Origin: Opitutaceae bacterium
Lineage (GTDB): Bacteria; Verrucomicrobiota; Verrucomicrobiia; Opitutales; Opitutaceae
NCBI GenBank assembly: GCA_019455245.1
Contig: JACFMR010000016.1
Coordinates: 35,570-99,569, forward strand
DNA: 64,000 nucleotides
Reading direction: 5' to 3'
In this document: positions 15,824-24,278 of the stretch, one piece after another
Numbering within the stretch: the stretch's first letter is position 1
Layout: each line of letters opens with the position of its first letter
Notes under the pieces: generated by a model
Told to the model about the DNA's origin: nothing
Database searches by the model: none
Seen by the model: the letters and a program-made list of their open reading frames with translations, nothing else
Position numbers and translations under genes: made by a program

Positions 15824-18493
15824 TCAGCGAAGCTGCGCTTCAAGCCGGAGCGGTTCGGCCAGCGGCCACCGGGGGATTTTGATCTCGACAACCGAACCGC
15901 CCAGCGGGCCTTGAGCGGTGCCCTCGCCCGCAAATGGGATGACGACGCGTTGCGCCGACGGAGGAATCAACCTCGTGGTGATCTGAGGCGAGTGCCCGGT
16001 CGCAGGCTGGCTGGTGACCAAACGCACCTCCCCTGCGGAGACGCCGCAAGGCAGATTCAACCGGATCACCCAATTGCGATGCGTGACGCGGCCGGGCAAT
16101 GCGGTCACCGGGACGATTTCGATCTTCGCGTGGGCTTTGCTGCGAGTTAGCGTCACCGCTTGCTTGGTGAATTGCCCGTCGGTGTAGCCGACGGAATCTC
16201 CGTCATCCTCATAAAGCAAGCGTGTCTGGCTGCCCTCACTTGTGGGCACAAATGCATCCACCACCACCGTCGAGTAATCAACGTCCCGGGTCGAGTAGAG
16301 CTGGGGAAAGGAGAAGATGATACCGCCGCCGCGCGCATAGAGCGGTATCTCGTCCAGCTCGGGAGAAACGGTTATGGTTCTGGGCCCAGTGAACGTGGCG
16401 CCGGTCCAGAGATCCTGCCATTCACCGGGTGGAATCCAACAGGTGCGCTCACTGCGCCCTTCCGTCATCGACGGCGGTTGCCATAGCAGGCGACACATGC
16501 CACGTTGCGCTACCTTGAGGTATTCAATGGAAAACGGGATGGGGTTCCCATCGCGTGCGACCACATCGATCCAGTGCGCTTGCGGCTTAGTTTCGAGATA
16601 ATCGGCGACAACCTCACCGTTGATTTTCACGGCCACCTGACCGATCGCGAACAGCCCGAGGCGATAACGCAGCCCCGGCGTGAGGCCGGCAAGTTGGCCG
16701 GAATAACGAATGGCGAACCCTGCGATCGGAAGTTTGTGCGGCGAACCGCGGCTACCCCAGTTGAAGTCAACCGAGGAAAGGGTCTCAGTGAATACAGGTT
16801 CTCCCTCGACCGAAGGCCGATCGAAGTATTCGGCCTGCACCCCGATGCCGCCCAGCCCATTTCGCAGATTGGCCAATGGCAGAGGTTCGTAATCGCCGTC
16901 TCCATTCAGCACAGGCGCCACGAGCAGATCGTCGCCAAACATATATTGGGTCGGGTCGGCCGCCTCCGCGATATTTGGCCAGCTGAGATCGCCACGGCGA
17001 AGAAGCGGCGTGCCGGAATCGTAAACTTCGCGGGCCGCACCGTAGATGTAGGGGAGGAGCCGATAGCGAAGTTTAATATACTCGCGGGCTATTTTTTCCG
17101 CCTCACCGCCAAATCCCCACGGAAATCGCACCTCACCGCTGCTGTGCAGCCGCACCATCGGCGAGAACACGCCATACTGAAGAAACCGCAAATAGAGATC
17201 GCTCGTCGGCGTACCGTTGTGTCCACCGAGGTCCTCGTTGACATACGGCAGCAGCGAATCGATGCCGAGATCCACCGCGTTGACGACGCCACGACGCAGA
17301 TACTCCCACTCGGCATAGCTGTCGCCCGTCCACCACACCGGGTATCGGTGCACCGACGGAGAGGCGGAACCCGTACGCACGCCGTGATTGATGCCTTCGA
17401 CGTTGGCCATGAGGAAGGGACGCCGCCCGGGCCGAAGCGCCCGGGCGATATCGTGATAGACCCTCATGCCCCACGCGTCGACCGAGACCTCGGGATGGGG
17501 CACGCCCAGATGCGTGTGCCAGTTGCGGTCATACCACCAAGCATCCGCCCCGAGGTCGAACAGGCTTTTCAAGCCCCGATAACGAAACCCCAGCTCCGCC
17601 ACGGATAGCGGATCGGAATCGTGGGGACTCGGGTGGTCATTAAACATTGTTCGCACCCCCCGGGCGTTGGCATCGCGGATGAAGCCCTGCATGTCGGGGA
17701 AGTATTTCGTCTCGATCTCATATCCAGCCGAGCCGCCCACCCGCCAATCCGTGTCCACCACGAAGACATCGAGCGGGATGTCCTTGGCGCGATACTCATC
17801 AATCACCGCGAGCGCCTCTTCCTGCGTGTAGGCGTGATACCGGCTATCGAACAACCCAAAGCTATACAGCGGCGGCAGCGGAATGCGACCGGTCAGCTTG
17901 AGAAAATCAGAGCGTAGCCCTGCGTAGCCCTGGTCCCCCGGCATGAAGACATAGAGGTCCACTGCCCCGTTGCCGAGGTCCCACTCCACATCGGTTGCCT
18001 GATCCAGGCCCGTGCTCGACGGCAGCGGCACTACACCGCGGGGGGGCGGCACCAAGCGTGGATTGTCTGCCATGACCCAGACCGGTCGCGCCTCCGCTGG
18101 CGAAGGGAACAAGAGGGGACCAGGAGCGGAACCGTCGTAAGCATAAAGCAAGTTGCCAGACGCATCCCTGACCGTCGCGCCATTCAACGAGCGCCCATCT
18201 GCACGCAAAATGACGGTGTGCCCAGCGGTGGTGAGCTGCACCGTCTTGCCTCTGACTTCTGTGCGGTAAGCGACCCCCGGCCACTGACGCCCCAAGACAT
18301 TGAAGGTACTGCGGTCTTCGAATCCCCGCGGCCCACGCTCCTCCAACCGTATCAAACTCGGCGAGAGAAACTGGATCCGCACGCGGTTGAGGGTGAAACT
18401 TGATTCGATTGAGGACGAGGCGGCGATGGCCGGGGCCGCGAGCAGGAAGAACCACTTTCCGACGGCAGAGCGAAGAATGGCAGGGGAAAACAT
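15824..18493 (-). CDS. GH31 alpha-glucosidase/alpha-xylosidase with PA14-like insert
   Basis: The 889-aa product has a signal peptide (MFSPAILRSAVGKWFFLLAA) and a GH31 catalytic domain. Candidate nucleophile is Asp322 in WWYDRN and candidate acid/base Asp391 in WWTGDSYAEW; PLYSFGLFDSRYHAYTQEEA and DTDWRVGG mark the barrel start. A PA14-like beta domain (about residues 555-680, VQAEYFDRPSVEGEP) is inserted before the C-terminal beta sandwich, as seen in some plant-polysaccharide GH31 enzymes. It should cleave terminal alpha-xylosyl, glucosyl or galactosyl units outside the cytoplasm. I start at ATG 18493 because the frame upstream to 18553 would translate the operator at 18515-18526. It is transcribed towards the 805-aa gene. 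Confidence 0.85.
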   Translation of the reverse strand: MFSPAILRSAVGKWFFLLAAPAIAASSSIESSFTLNRVRIQFLSPSLIRLEERGPRGFEDRSTFNVLGRQWPGVAYRTEVRGKTVQLTTAGHTVILRADGRSLNGATVRDASGNLLYAYDGSAPGPLLFPSPAEARPVWVMADNPRLVPPPRGVVPLPSSTGLDQATDVEWDLGNGAVDLYVFMPGDQGYAGLRSDFLKLTGRIPLPPLYSFGLFDSRYHAYTQEEALAVIDEYRAKDIPLDVFVVDTDWRVGGSAGYEIETKYFPDMQGFIRDANARGVRTMFNDHPSPHDSDPLSVAELGFRYRGLKSLFDLGADAWWYDRNWHTHLGVPHPEVSVDAWGMRVYHDIARALRPGRRPFLMANVEGINHGVRTGSASPSVHRYPVWWTGDSYAEWEYLRRGVVNAVDLGIDSLLPYVNEDLGGHNGTPTSDLYLRFLQYGVFSPMVRLHSSGEVRFPWGFGGEAEKIAREYIKLRYRLLPYIYGAAREVYDSGTPLLRRGDLSWPNIAEAADPTQYMFGDDLLVAPVLNGDGDYEPLPLANLRNGLGGIGVQAEYFDRPSVEGEPVFTETLSSVDFNWGSRGSPHKLPIAGFAIRYSGQLAGLTPGLRYRLGLFAIGQVAVKINGEVVADYLETKPQAHWIDVVARDGNPIPFSIEYLKVAQRGMCRLLWQPPSMTEGRSERTCWIPPGEWQDLWTGATFTGPRTITVSPELDEIPLYARGGGIIFSFPQLYSTRDVDYSTVVVDAFVPTSEGSQTRLLYEDDGDSVGYTDGQFTKQAVTLTRSKAHAKIEIVPVTALPGRVTHRNWVIRLNLPCGVSAGEVRLVTSQPATGHSPQITTRLIPPSAQRVVIPFAGEGTAQGPLGGSVVEIKIPRWPLAEPLRLEAQLR

Positions 18494-18514
18494 CGATAAA
18501 AAAAAGCTGCTTTC

Positions 18515-18526
18515 GACACCGATGCC
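18515..18526. promoter_or_regulatory. Putative LacI-family operator 7
   Basis: GACACCGATGCC (GGCATCGGTGTC on the minus strand) has one mismatch to the consensus. It lies 22 bp upstream of the chosen GH31 start and would be inside the coding frame if the longer start at 18553 were used, which argues for the shorter gene. Confidence 0.65.
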
Positions 18527-18553
18527 AATTATTTTCCACAAAAACCCCCTCAC

Positions 18554-19009
18554 CCAACCGATAGGACTCCATCGCAGTTAGCGCGTCCTGCTCCGTTAAT
18601 CGAGCGGCGCACCCAACGGCCGCTGATGCCGCACCCGCTGCCAGAGCCGGCAAAATAGTGAGCATTTTCTAAAAAATCGTAGCCGCACTTGAGCCAAAGG
18701 CGTTCCGAACGAAGTGAGATTCAGCCAAGCGTGGCCACTGGTAAACCATGTTGTCGCTGCGCTCCCTACTTCGCCAAGCCTACGAAGGGCACGGCCAACG
18801 CGGCTGCTACACTTCAACCTAATCCGCTCCAGCGAACCCAATTGCATGAGTCCGTCTGAGAGCTGGCGTCCCGATACTCCGGGACGAAATCACAAACTTT
18901 GTGCCCGTCCGGTCCATGATCGCTTTGGAACTTTAGCGGCAAGAGCAGCAGGCCACAGCAAGCCGAGAATCATCCTGACGTTGCATTCAGGGTGCGAGCA
19001 GGAGCGCTC
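18554..19009. other. Intergenic region without recognisable gene
   Basis: About 456 bases separate the GH31 gene from the LacI gene; both are on the minus strand. Short open frames exist on both strands, but none has a recognisable motif or sensible start. No hairpin with a T-tract is evident. Confidence 0.4.
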
Positions 19010-20014
19010 TCATGCACTCTCGCGAATTATCAATTCCGGCTCGTAAAAAAGCTTCTTGGGCGAAGAAAGATCCCGAGTGCGAATCCGTTCAAGCAGCAGC
19101 GTGACACACTCTCGAGCGGTTTGCTCCGTCGGCTGGCGCAACGTGGTGAGCGCGGGAAAACAGAATTGAGCGAGCGGAACATCGTCGAAGCCCACTACTG
19201 CGACATCCTGCGGCACGCGACGCCCCGAAGACAGGCAGGCGCGAATTGCGCCCAGGGCGAGCATGTCGTTGGCCGCCACAATCGCGTCTATATTGGTCCC
19301 TGATTCGAGCAACCTGACCGTCTGCTGATGCCCGCTTTCGGATGTGAAATCCCCATAGCTAATCAACGATGACTCCACGGGCAATTTCTCCGCATTAAGC
19401 GCGGCCGTGTAACCATCCAAACGTTCGACTGTCGCGACAGAATTCTTACTGCCGCTGATAAAGGCAATTCTGCGGCGGCCGATTTTAAGCAGGTAGTTAA
19501 CACTCTTTTGCACACCGGCCTTGTTTCGCAATACAATCTCGTCCGCCTCCACCGACCGGGCCGGACGGCCCGCGACTATGACGGGCACCCCTCGGGCAAT
19601 GAAGCGATTCAATATAACGTCGCAGTCTTCATCCGAATCCCCTTCCGCGACGTTGAGCAGGATGCCTTCTACGCGGTTCATCTCGAACATCCGCAAGGCT
19701 TGGGCTTCCTCATCCTTACGCCCGAAAGTGCTTGAGAGTAGAATTTGATATCCATAGCCGATGGCGACATCGTGCACCGATTGGAAGAAAATGGGGTAAT
19801 AGGAATTCCTGATGTCCGGGATGACCAGGCCGAGCAACCCGGACTTGCCTGACCGCAAATTCGCGGCCTGCTGGTTGCGCACGTACCCCAGTTTCCGCGC
19901 TGCCTCAAGCACCCGCTCCCGATTTTGCCCCCGGCCTTTGTCACCCGCCAGAATACGGGCCGCAGTCTTGGGCGAAACCTTTGCCGCAATCGCTATCTCG
20001 TAGATCGTCACCAT
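19010..20014 (-). CDS. LacI-family transcriptional regulator
   Basis: The 334-aa product has an N-terminal helix-turn-helix (TIYEIAIAAKVSPKTAARIL, residues 3-22), the hinge segment NQQAANLRSGKSG (47-59) and a periplasmic-binding-protein-like sensor domain with GLVIPDIRNSYYP, DAIVAANDMLALGA and DVAVVGFDDVPLA. LacI regulators bind palindromes with a central CG and release DNA when a sugar binds. Ten such 12-bp palindromes surround this gene over 24 kb and it is the only transcription factor in that region, so it is the likely repressor or activator of the whole locus. No operator lies at its own start, so autoregulation is not evident. Confidence 0.93.
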   Translation of the reverse strand: MVTIYEIAIAAKVSPKTAARILAGDKGRGQNRERVLEAARKLGYVRNQQAANLRSGKSGLLGLVIPDIRNSYYPIFFQSVHDVAIGYGYQILLSSTFGRKDEEAQALRMFEMNRVEGILLNVAEGDSDEDCDVILNRFIARGVPVIVAGRPARSVEADEIVLRNKAGVQKSVNYLLKIGRRRIAFISGSKNSVATVERLDGYTAALNAEKLPVESSLISYGDFTSESGHQQTVRLLESGTNIDAIVAANDMLALGAIRACLSSGRRVPQDVAVVGFDDVPLAQFCFPALTTLRQPTEQTARECVTLLLERIRTRDLSSPKKLFYEPELIIRESA

Positions 20015-20889
20015 ACGTTTAAAGTATCAGCGCCCATGTGAAGATCAACGTCGCAATTGTTCCCGCGTGGAGAGCCTCTACCTGCCCGAACCAAGAAAAA
20101 TCGCGGTTTCGCGACAGTTCCCGGGCCACAACACGCAGCTGTCAGCGTCGCAGTGAATGCAGCCGGACTGAGCCAAATGCAGCCACGCTGAAGCGGGTTG
20201 GCCCACGCACAGGATCTCACCACTGCGGCGTTGAGGCGCAACGATCGAAATTAAATCTGCGACGAACTCGGAGCAAAGCTCTAACTGTGCGGCTGTCCGG
20301 TTCTTACCTGACGCGTCAGCGCCATCACGCCGTGCGGATTAAACCCACACTGAGCATCCGGCGGAATGGTATTTCGTTCCGTAGATTCCGTGTCACCGCT
20401 CCCCACCAACGCTCCCCCAAGCGCTGTGCGCTGCCTCACCGAGAGCGCGACGTCCTCCCCGAGCGCTTCTCCCATAAAACTTCGCCAAGTTGGGATTAAA
20501 AGCACGTCACGCACTTTCACGGTTCCAAACCAGCAGCGGCACGCAGCATGTGTAGCGCCAAGGCAACCCAGTGCATGCCTGCAAGCGATGCCGCGTGTCG
20601 TTGATTGTCACGGGCGCGTCGACGACAGGGAGCAGCCCATCCGAACACGCCTTCCGATCCAGCGGCGAGGCAGGAGCACGTAACCGCGATTGATCTCGGA
20701 CTGTTTGACCCCACATCATTCGATGCCGTGCTTTTCCCCGGCCTGACCCGAGGCCTCGCCTGTACAGCCTTGGGCACCTGCTAACAGAACTTTTCGCCTA
20801 AATACGCTGCATTCACGCAATATCAGCTTCGGTCATTTACGATATTCTGGTGCATCCTACGATAATTGCTCGCTTTTTCTCACCGGTCC
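20015..20889. other. Long intergenic region without recognisable gene
   Basis: About 875 bases lie between the divergent LacI gene and operator 8. Six-frame reading shows only short, compositionally odd frames with no family motif. It may hold a decayed gene, promoters or a regulatory RNA, but nothing specific can be supported. Confidence 0.4.
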
Positions 20890-20901
20890 GACATCGGTGT
20901 C
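20890..20901. promoter_or_regulatory. Putative LacI-family operator 8
   Basis: GACATCGGTGTC is an exact consensus match, 112 bp upstream of the chosen start of the ricin-lectin/beta-helix gene. A GTG-initiated frame from 20897 would begin inside the operator, so that start is unlikely. Confidence 0.7.
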
Positions 20902-21013
20902 TTTACTGGTTAACTTACCTTCTGGTCCGGCTCGATCAACGTCCGGACCGATCCAACCCCAAGTCATGGTCCATTTTATGAAGCCTGTAACCTGCGTGGA
21001 AGAACGCTCACCT

Positions 21014-22537
21014 ATGCCATCCCCGCAGTCTGATGCACCGATTTGGGTCGCCCCCTTGGTCCATCGCGCCAACACACCAACGCGACTCTTCGGGTTGGCT
21101 TATGCCGTCTCACTCCTCGCGATTACTGCGCTGGCACAAACGCCCCGCCCCATCGTCTCCGGCGGAACATACCGCCTTTTTCCAGCCCACGATACGACCG
21201 AGACCAAAGTCCTGCAAGTATCCGGATCCAACGCCACCATTGGCACCGCGATGCCTCCAAACATCAACGCTTCATCGGGAGATATCACGAGCGGACAAAT
21301 CTGGGTGATCACTTCAGTGGGCACAAACACTTGGCGGATAAGCCCTTCAAATTCCATAAGCTACGCTCTAAACGCACCGAATGCCAACAATGGCGTCAAC
21401 CTCACGGTCGCCGCGTGGGCCAACAACCAAAACCAAAAATGGATCTCCACGGCAAATTCTGATGGCACCTACACCTTCACATCGGTCTTGGGCGACACCC
21501 CACCCATGAGACATGTGCTTGATGTCGAGCGCGGCCTTACGGTCAACGGAACACCTGTTCAACTCTATACGAGCAACGGTTCAAATAATCAAAAATGGAA
21601 ACTTGTGCGCGAAGCGGGCACCTACAAACCTGACGCATCAAGCACCGGATACCTAGGTTCACTAACGGTGGAGAACGGCCATGGCGGCATCTTTAATCCG
21701 AAATCCAACACCCTCTACCAAAACAAAGACTTTCGCTGCCTGGTTGTGGTCGATACGGCTGACGTGAAGTTCCGTAATTGCAGATTCTCAGGCCCTGCAT
21801 CTGCCGCACCAAGCAATTCGGCTCTCCTCTTTGTCACACAAACCGGTCCCACGCCCACTCTTGTGGAGGATTGCACCTTCTTCCCGCAAACTCCAACGCA
21901 TACTCTCGACGCCGTCCGTGGACGCAACTTCACCTTACGCCGCTGCAATATCTCCGGGACGACAGACGGAATCCACCTCTACGGCCCCGGGGGCGCGCCT
22001 TTCCCCGACCTACAAGTGCTCGTGGAAACAAGCTATATTCATGAATTGGTGTTTTGGGGCCCGCATATTCCCGGCGTTGGCCATTCCGATGGCACTCATA
22101 ACGATTCGGTGCAAATCGCCCAAGGCTATAACGCTACCTTTCGGGGCAATTGGATGAATGGCCTCCTGCATCAGGGCCTTGGCGATTGGGGATCTTATAA
22201 TAAGACATCCCCAGCCAATCAGGCAACTTCGGTTTTCATGATCACGCCCAGCCGCGGCCCGATTTCCGGCCTCACCATCACCCACAACTGGTTGGGTGGA
22301 GGCAAAGCCACCATCAACCAATCAAACAAGCCCGGCTACACCATCACCAATATCGGTAGCATTGTATATAATAAATTCAGTCACGATCAAGGACTACAGG
22401 GCTCAGGCTATAACGACACCGCGGCCATCATTCGCACCGGCTCTGCGGCGGCTACGAATTTCAATAACGGCAACGGCCAGCCGAGCAATGTCTACGAAGA
22501 CAACGGCGTGGCGTTGAAAATTCGCGTCTGGAACTGA
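21014..22537 (+). CDS. Secreted ricin-type lectin plus right-handed beta-helix protein
   Basis: The 507-aa product starts at ATG 21014 and has a late signal peptide ending LLAITALA-QTP (about residue 42). Residues about 45-195 form a ricin-B-like beta-trefoil with QxW repeats (NQNQKW, SNNQKW), a carbohydrate-binding module. Residues about 200-507 look like a right-handed parallel beta-helix of the pectate-lyase-like type (FRNCRFSG, VEDCTFF, LRRCNISGTTDGIHLYG, HNDSVQIAQG). Such folds host polysaccharide lyases and glycosidases; HSDGTHNDSVQ could carry acidic active-site residues, but no family could be assigned. In-frame ATG codons also occur at 20966 and 20978. It is under operator 8, so it is part of the regulon. 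Confidence 0.75.
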   Translation: MPSPQSDAPIWVAPLVHRANTPTRLFGLAYAVSLLAITALAQTPRPIVSGGTYRLFPAHDTTETKVLQVSGSNATIGTAMPPNINASSGDITSGQIWVITSVGTNTWRISPSNSISYALNAPNANNGVNLTVAAWANNQNQKWISTANSDGTYTFTSVLGDTPPMRHVLDVERGLTVNGTPVQLYTSNGSNNQKWKLVREAGTYKPDASSTGYLGSLTVENGHGGIFNPKSNTLYQNKDFRCLVVVDTADVKFRNCRFSGPASAAPSNSALLFVTQTGPTPTLVEDCTFFPQTPTHTLDAVRGRNFTLRRCNISGTTDGIHLYGPGGAPFPDLQVLVETSYIHELVFWGPHIPGVGHSDGTHNDSVQIAQGYNATFRGNWMNGLLHQGLGDWGSYNKTSPANQATSVFMITPSRGPISGLTITHNWLGGGKATINQSNKPGYTITNIGSIVYNKFSHDQGLQGSGYNDTAAIIRTGSAAATNFNNGNGQPSNVYEDNGVALKIRVWN

Positions 22538-22615
22538 GCCGAAACGTCAAGGTTTTGATGCCTCGGTATTCGGCCAGGGCCAGGAGCGGTTGACCGCTTC
22601 GACAAGACCGCCATC

Positions 22616-24016
22616 TTACCGCACTGCCACGGCCTCGTCGCTACGGGTCGTTTTCATCCGCCGCAGCAGCACCCAGGTGGAGAAGGCTCCGATCGCTGCC
22701 AATGATCCCGCGATAAGGAACGTGAAACGATAATCGCGCCCAGTGTAATCAAGAAATGAACCGACAACCGGCGTGATGGAAATAATTCCTAGCGAGTAAA
22801 TCATTGCTTGGGCGGAGGCGAATTGGGCAAACCGCGCCTTCGGATAAAGGCGCTGCCCCAAGGACGCCGTTGCGGTCATCCACGTGCCTGCAAGCACTCC
22901 ATGCGCAACCAACGCGACCGAAAACCAATCCGATGTCGCTGCAAGCACCGAGCCCATCAGCGCCGCAGCCGCATACAGCCCAGCCGCCACCATCCCCACG
23001 CGAGCCGGATGCAATCGATCGGCCAACCACCCGATAAAATAGGACATGGTCAGCGAGATCGCAAACGTGATTGCGATACACTTGCCGTATTGATCCATGG
23101 ACATACCCACGCTTTTCGCGAAATAGACGCTATAGATATTAACCGGGACGAAGGCCAACATAGGAAGGTTCATCGCCATGAATATCCAGATGTAAAAGCT
23201 GCTGGAAAAACACTCTTTGAAATAGATCTTAACCGCTTCGGAAAAGACTGCACGGTTACCGTCTTCCCCGGTCGGACATGGATACTCGCCCTCTTTCACA
23301 TTTATGCACATTAACAGGAAACCGAGCCCGTATACCGTTCCTATAGTGATAAATATCCAGTGGTAGTGCGTCTCCGCACGCGCAAAGATCCAGTAATTGA
23401 AGATGATACCCGCGATCAAACTCAGGGCGCGGAATAGTCCTTGGAACCGGCCCAACAGGGCAGCCGGAACCACATCGTTGATCAGCGCCACAAGAACGGC
23501 GTTCGCCACCACCGTCGCGACTTCAAAAATCATCCAGAAGAAGGCGAAGCACCACAAGGTGACAATATTCACCCCGGGCGAATAATGACCGAGAAATTCG
23601 TGCAATGACGCTCCGATCGGCGGGCAAAATGCCAATCCAATCATGGCCAACGCGGCGATTGGAGTAGGGATGGCCAAAAAAGGAATCCGGCGTCCCCATC
23701 GACTACGATGTCGATCCGACCGGTAAGACACGATCGGCGTCACCACCAAGTTTAGAATTGATGGTATCGAACCGATTAACAATCCAACGAGCAAATCTGA
23801 CGCTTCAAACCTCCTGAGCAAAAGCTGCACAATCGCCGTGACTGACCGCTCTTTGAGCGACCAAGCGAAATCCCCCCACAGCAGCCAGAAAAACAGCATT
23901 CCCAGTGCCCCTGCGGTATAAGTAAGCGTGCCCACCCGCCAAACGGGTTTGCCGTCCGGGCTTGTTGGACTCCTGAGCGGACGAGTAGAGTCTTCGTGCA
24001 AATGAGGGGCTGACAT
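22616..24016 (-). CDS. MFS sugar transporter
   Basis: The 466-aa product has about twelve membrane helices and MFS features: GSIPSILNLVVTPIVSYRSDRHRSRWGRRIPFL (loop 2-3, a GPH/SLC45-like SDRxRSRWGRRxPF motif) and a central hydrophilic loop near residues 220-245. It should import a sugar across the inner membrane. It is divergent from the metallophosphoesterase gene across a 262-bp region with two operators. Together with the GPH symporter at 11722 it gives the locus two inner-membrane carriers, perhaps for different products. Confidence 0.85.
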   Translation of the reverse strand: MSAPHLHEDSTRPLRSPTSPDGKPVWRVGTLTYTAGALGMLFFWLLWGDFAWSLKERSVTAIVQLLLRRFEASDLLVGLLIGSIPSILNLVVTPIVSYRSDRHRSRWGRRIPFLAIPTPIAALAMIGLAFCPPIGASLHEFLGHYSPGVNIVTLWCFAFFWMIFEVATVVANAVLVALINDVVPAALLGRFQGLFRALSLIAGIIFNYWIFARAETHYHWIFITIGTVYGLGFLLMCINVKEGEYPCPTGEDGNRAVFSEAVKIYFKECFSSSFYIWIFMAMNLPMLAFVPVNIYSVYFAKSVGMSMDQYGKCIAITFAISLTMSYFIGWLADRLHPARVGMVAAGLYAAAALMGSVLAATSDWFSVALVAHGVLAGTWMTATASLGQRLYPKARFAQFASAQAMIYSLGIISITPVVGSFLDYTGRDYRFTFLIAGSLAAIGAFSTWVLLRRMKTTRSDEAVAVR

Positions 24017-24044
24017 GGGATGACCCGGTCAATGGAGGCCAACA

Positions 24045-24056
24045 GATATCGATGTC
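24045..24056. promoter_or_regulatory. Putative LacI-family operator 9
   Basis: GATATCGATGTC has one mismatch to the consensus and lies 28 bp upstream of the MFS transporter start on the minus strand. Operator 10 is 122 bp away, so the two could be bridged. Confidence 0.6.
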
Positions 24057-24166
24057 ATGATTCAGCCATTAGCCGAATTCTTCCGCCGGCAGCCGTAAGA
24101 TTTACGGATTTGAAGCATGTGATCACAAATAATGTCGAGATGCATCAAGGCCGAAAATGATTGTTT

Positions 24167-24178
24167 GACATCGGTGTC
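24167..24178. promoter_or_regulatory. Putative LacI-family operator 10
   Basis: TGACATCGGTGTCA (24166-24179) is a consensus site, extended by one matching base on each side. It overlaps TTGACA (24165-24170) and precedes the metallophosphoesterase gene. Confidence 0.7.
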
Positions 24179-24278
24179 AACTTAATTAGACTGGCTTCCG
24201 TTATTCCCGGTGGCCGACATGCATCCCGATCGAGCCGAGTTGCGGACAAGCGTCACCAAACCTTTCGCAGCGATACCC

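Noticed and set aside
20281..20719. Short minus-strand frames in the region upstream of operator 8
   Set aside because: I checked them for remnants of known genes or transposases and found no convincing motif.
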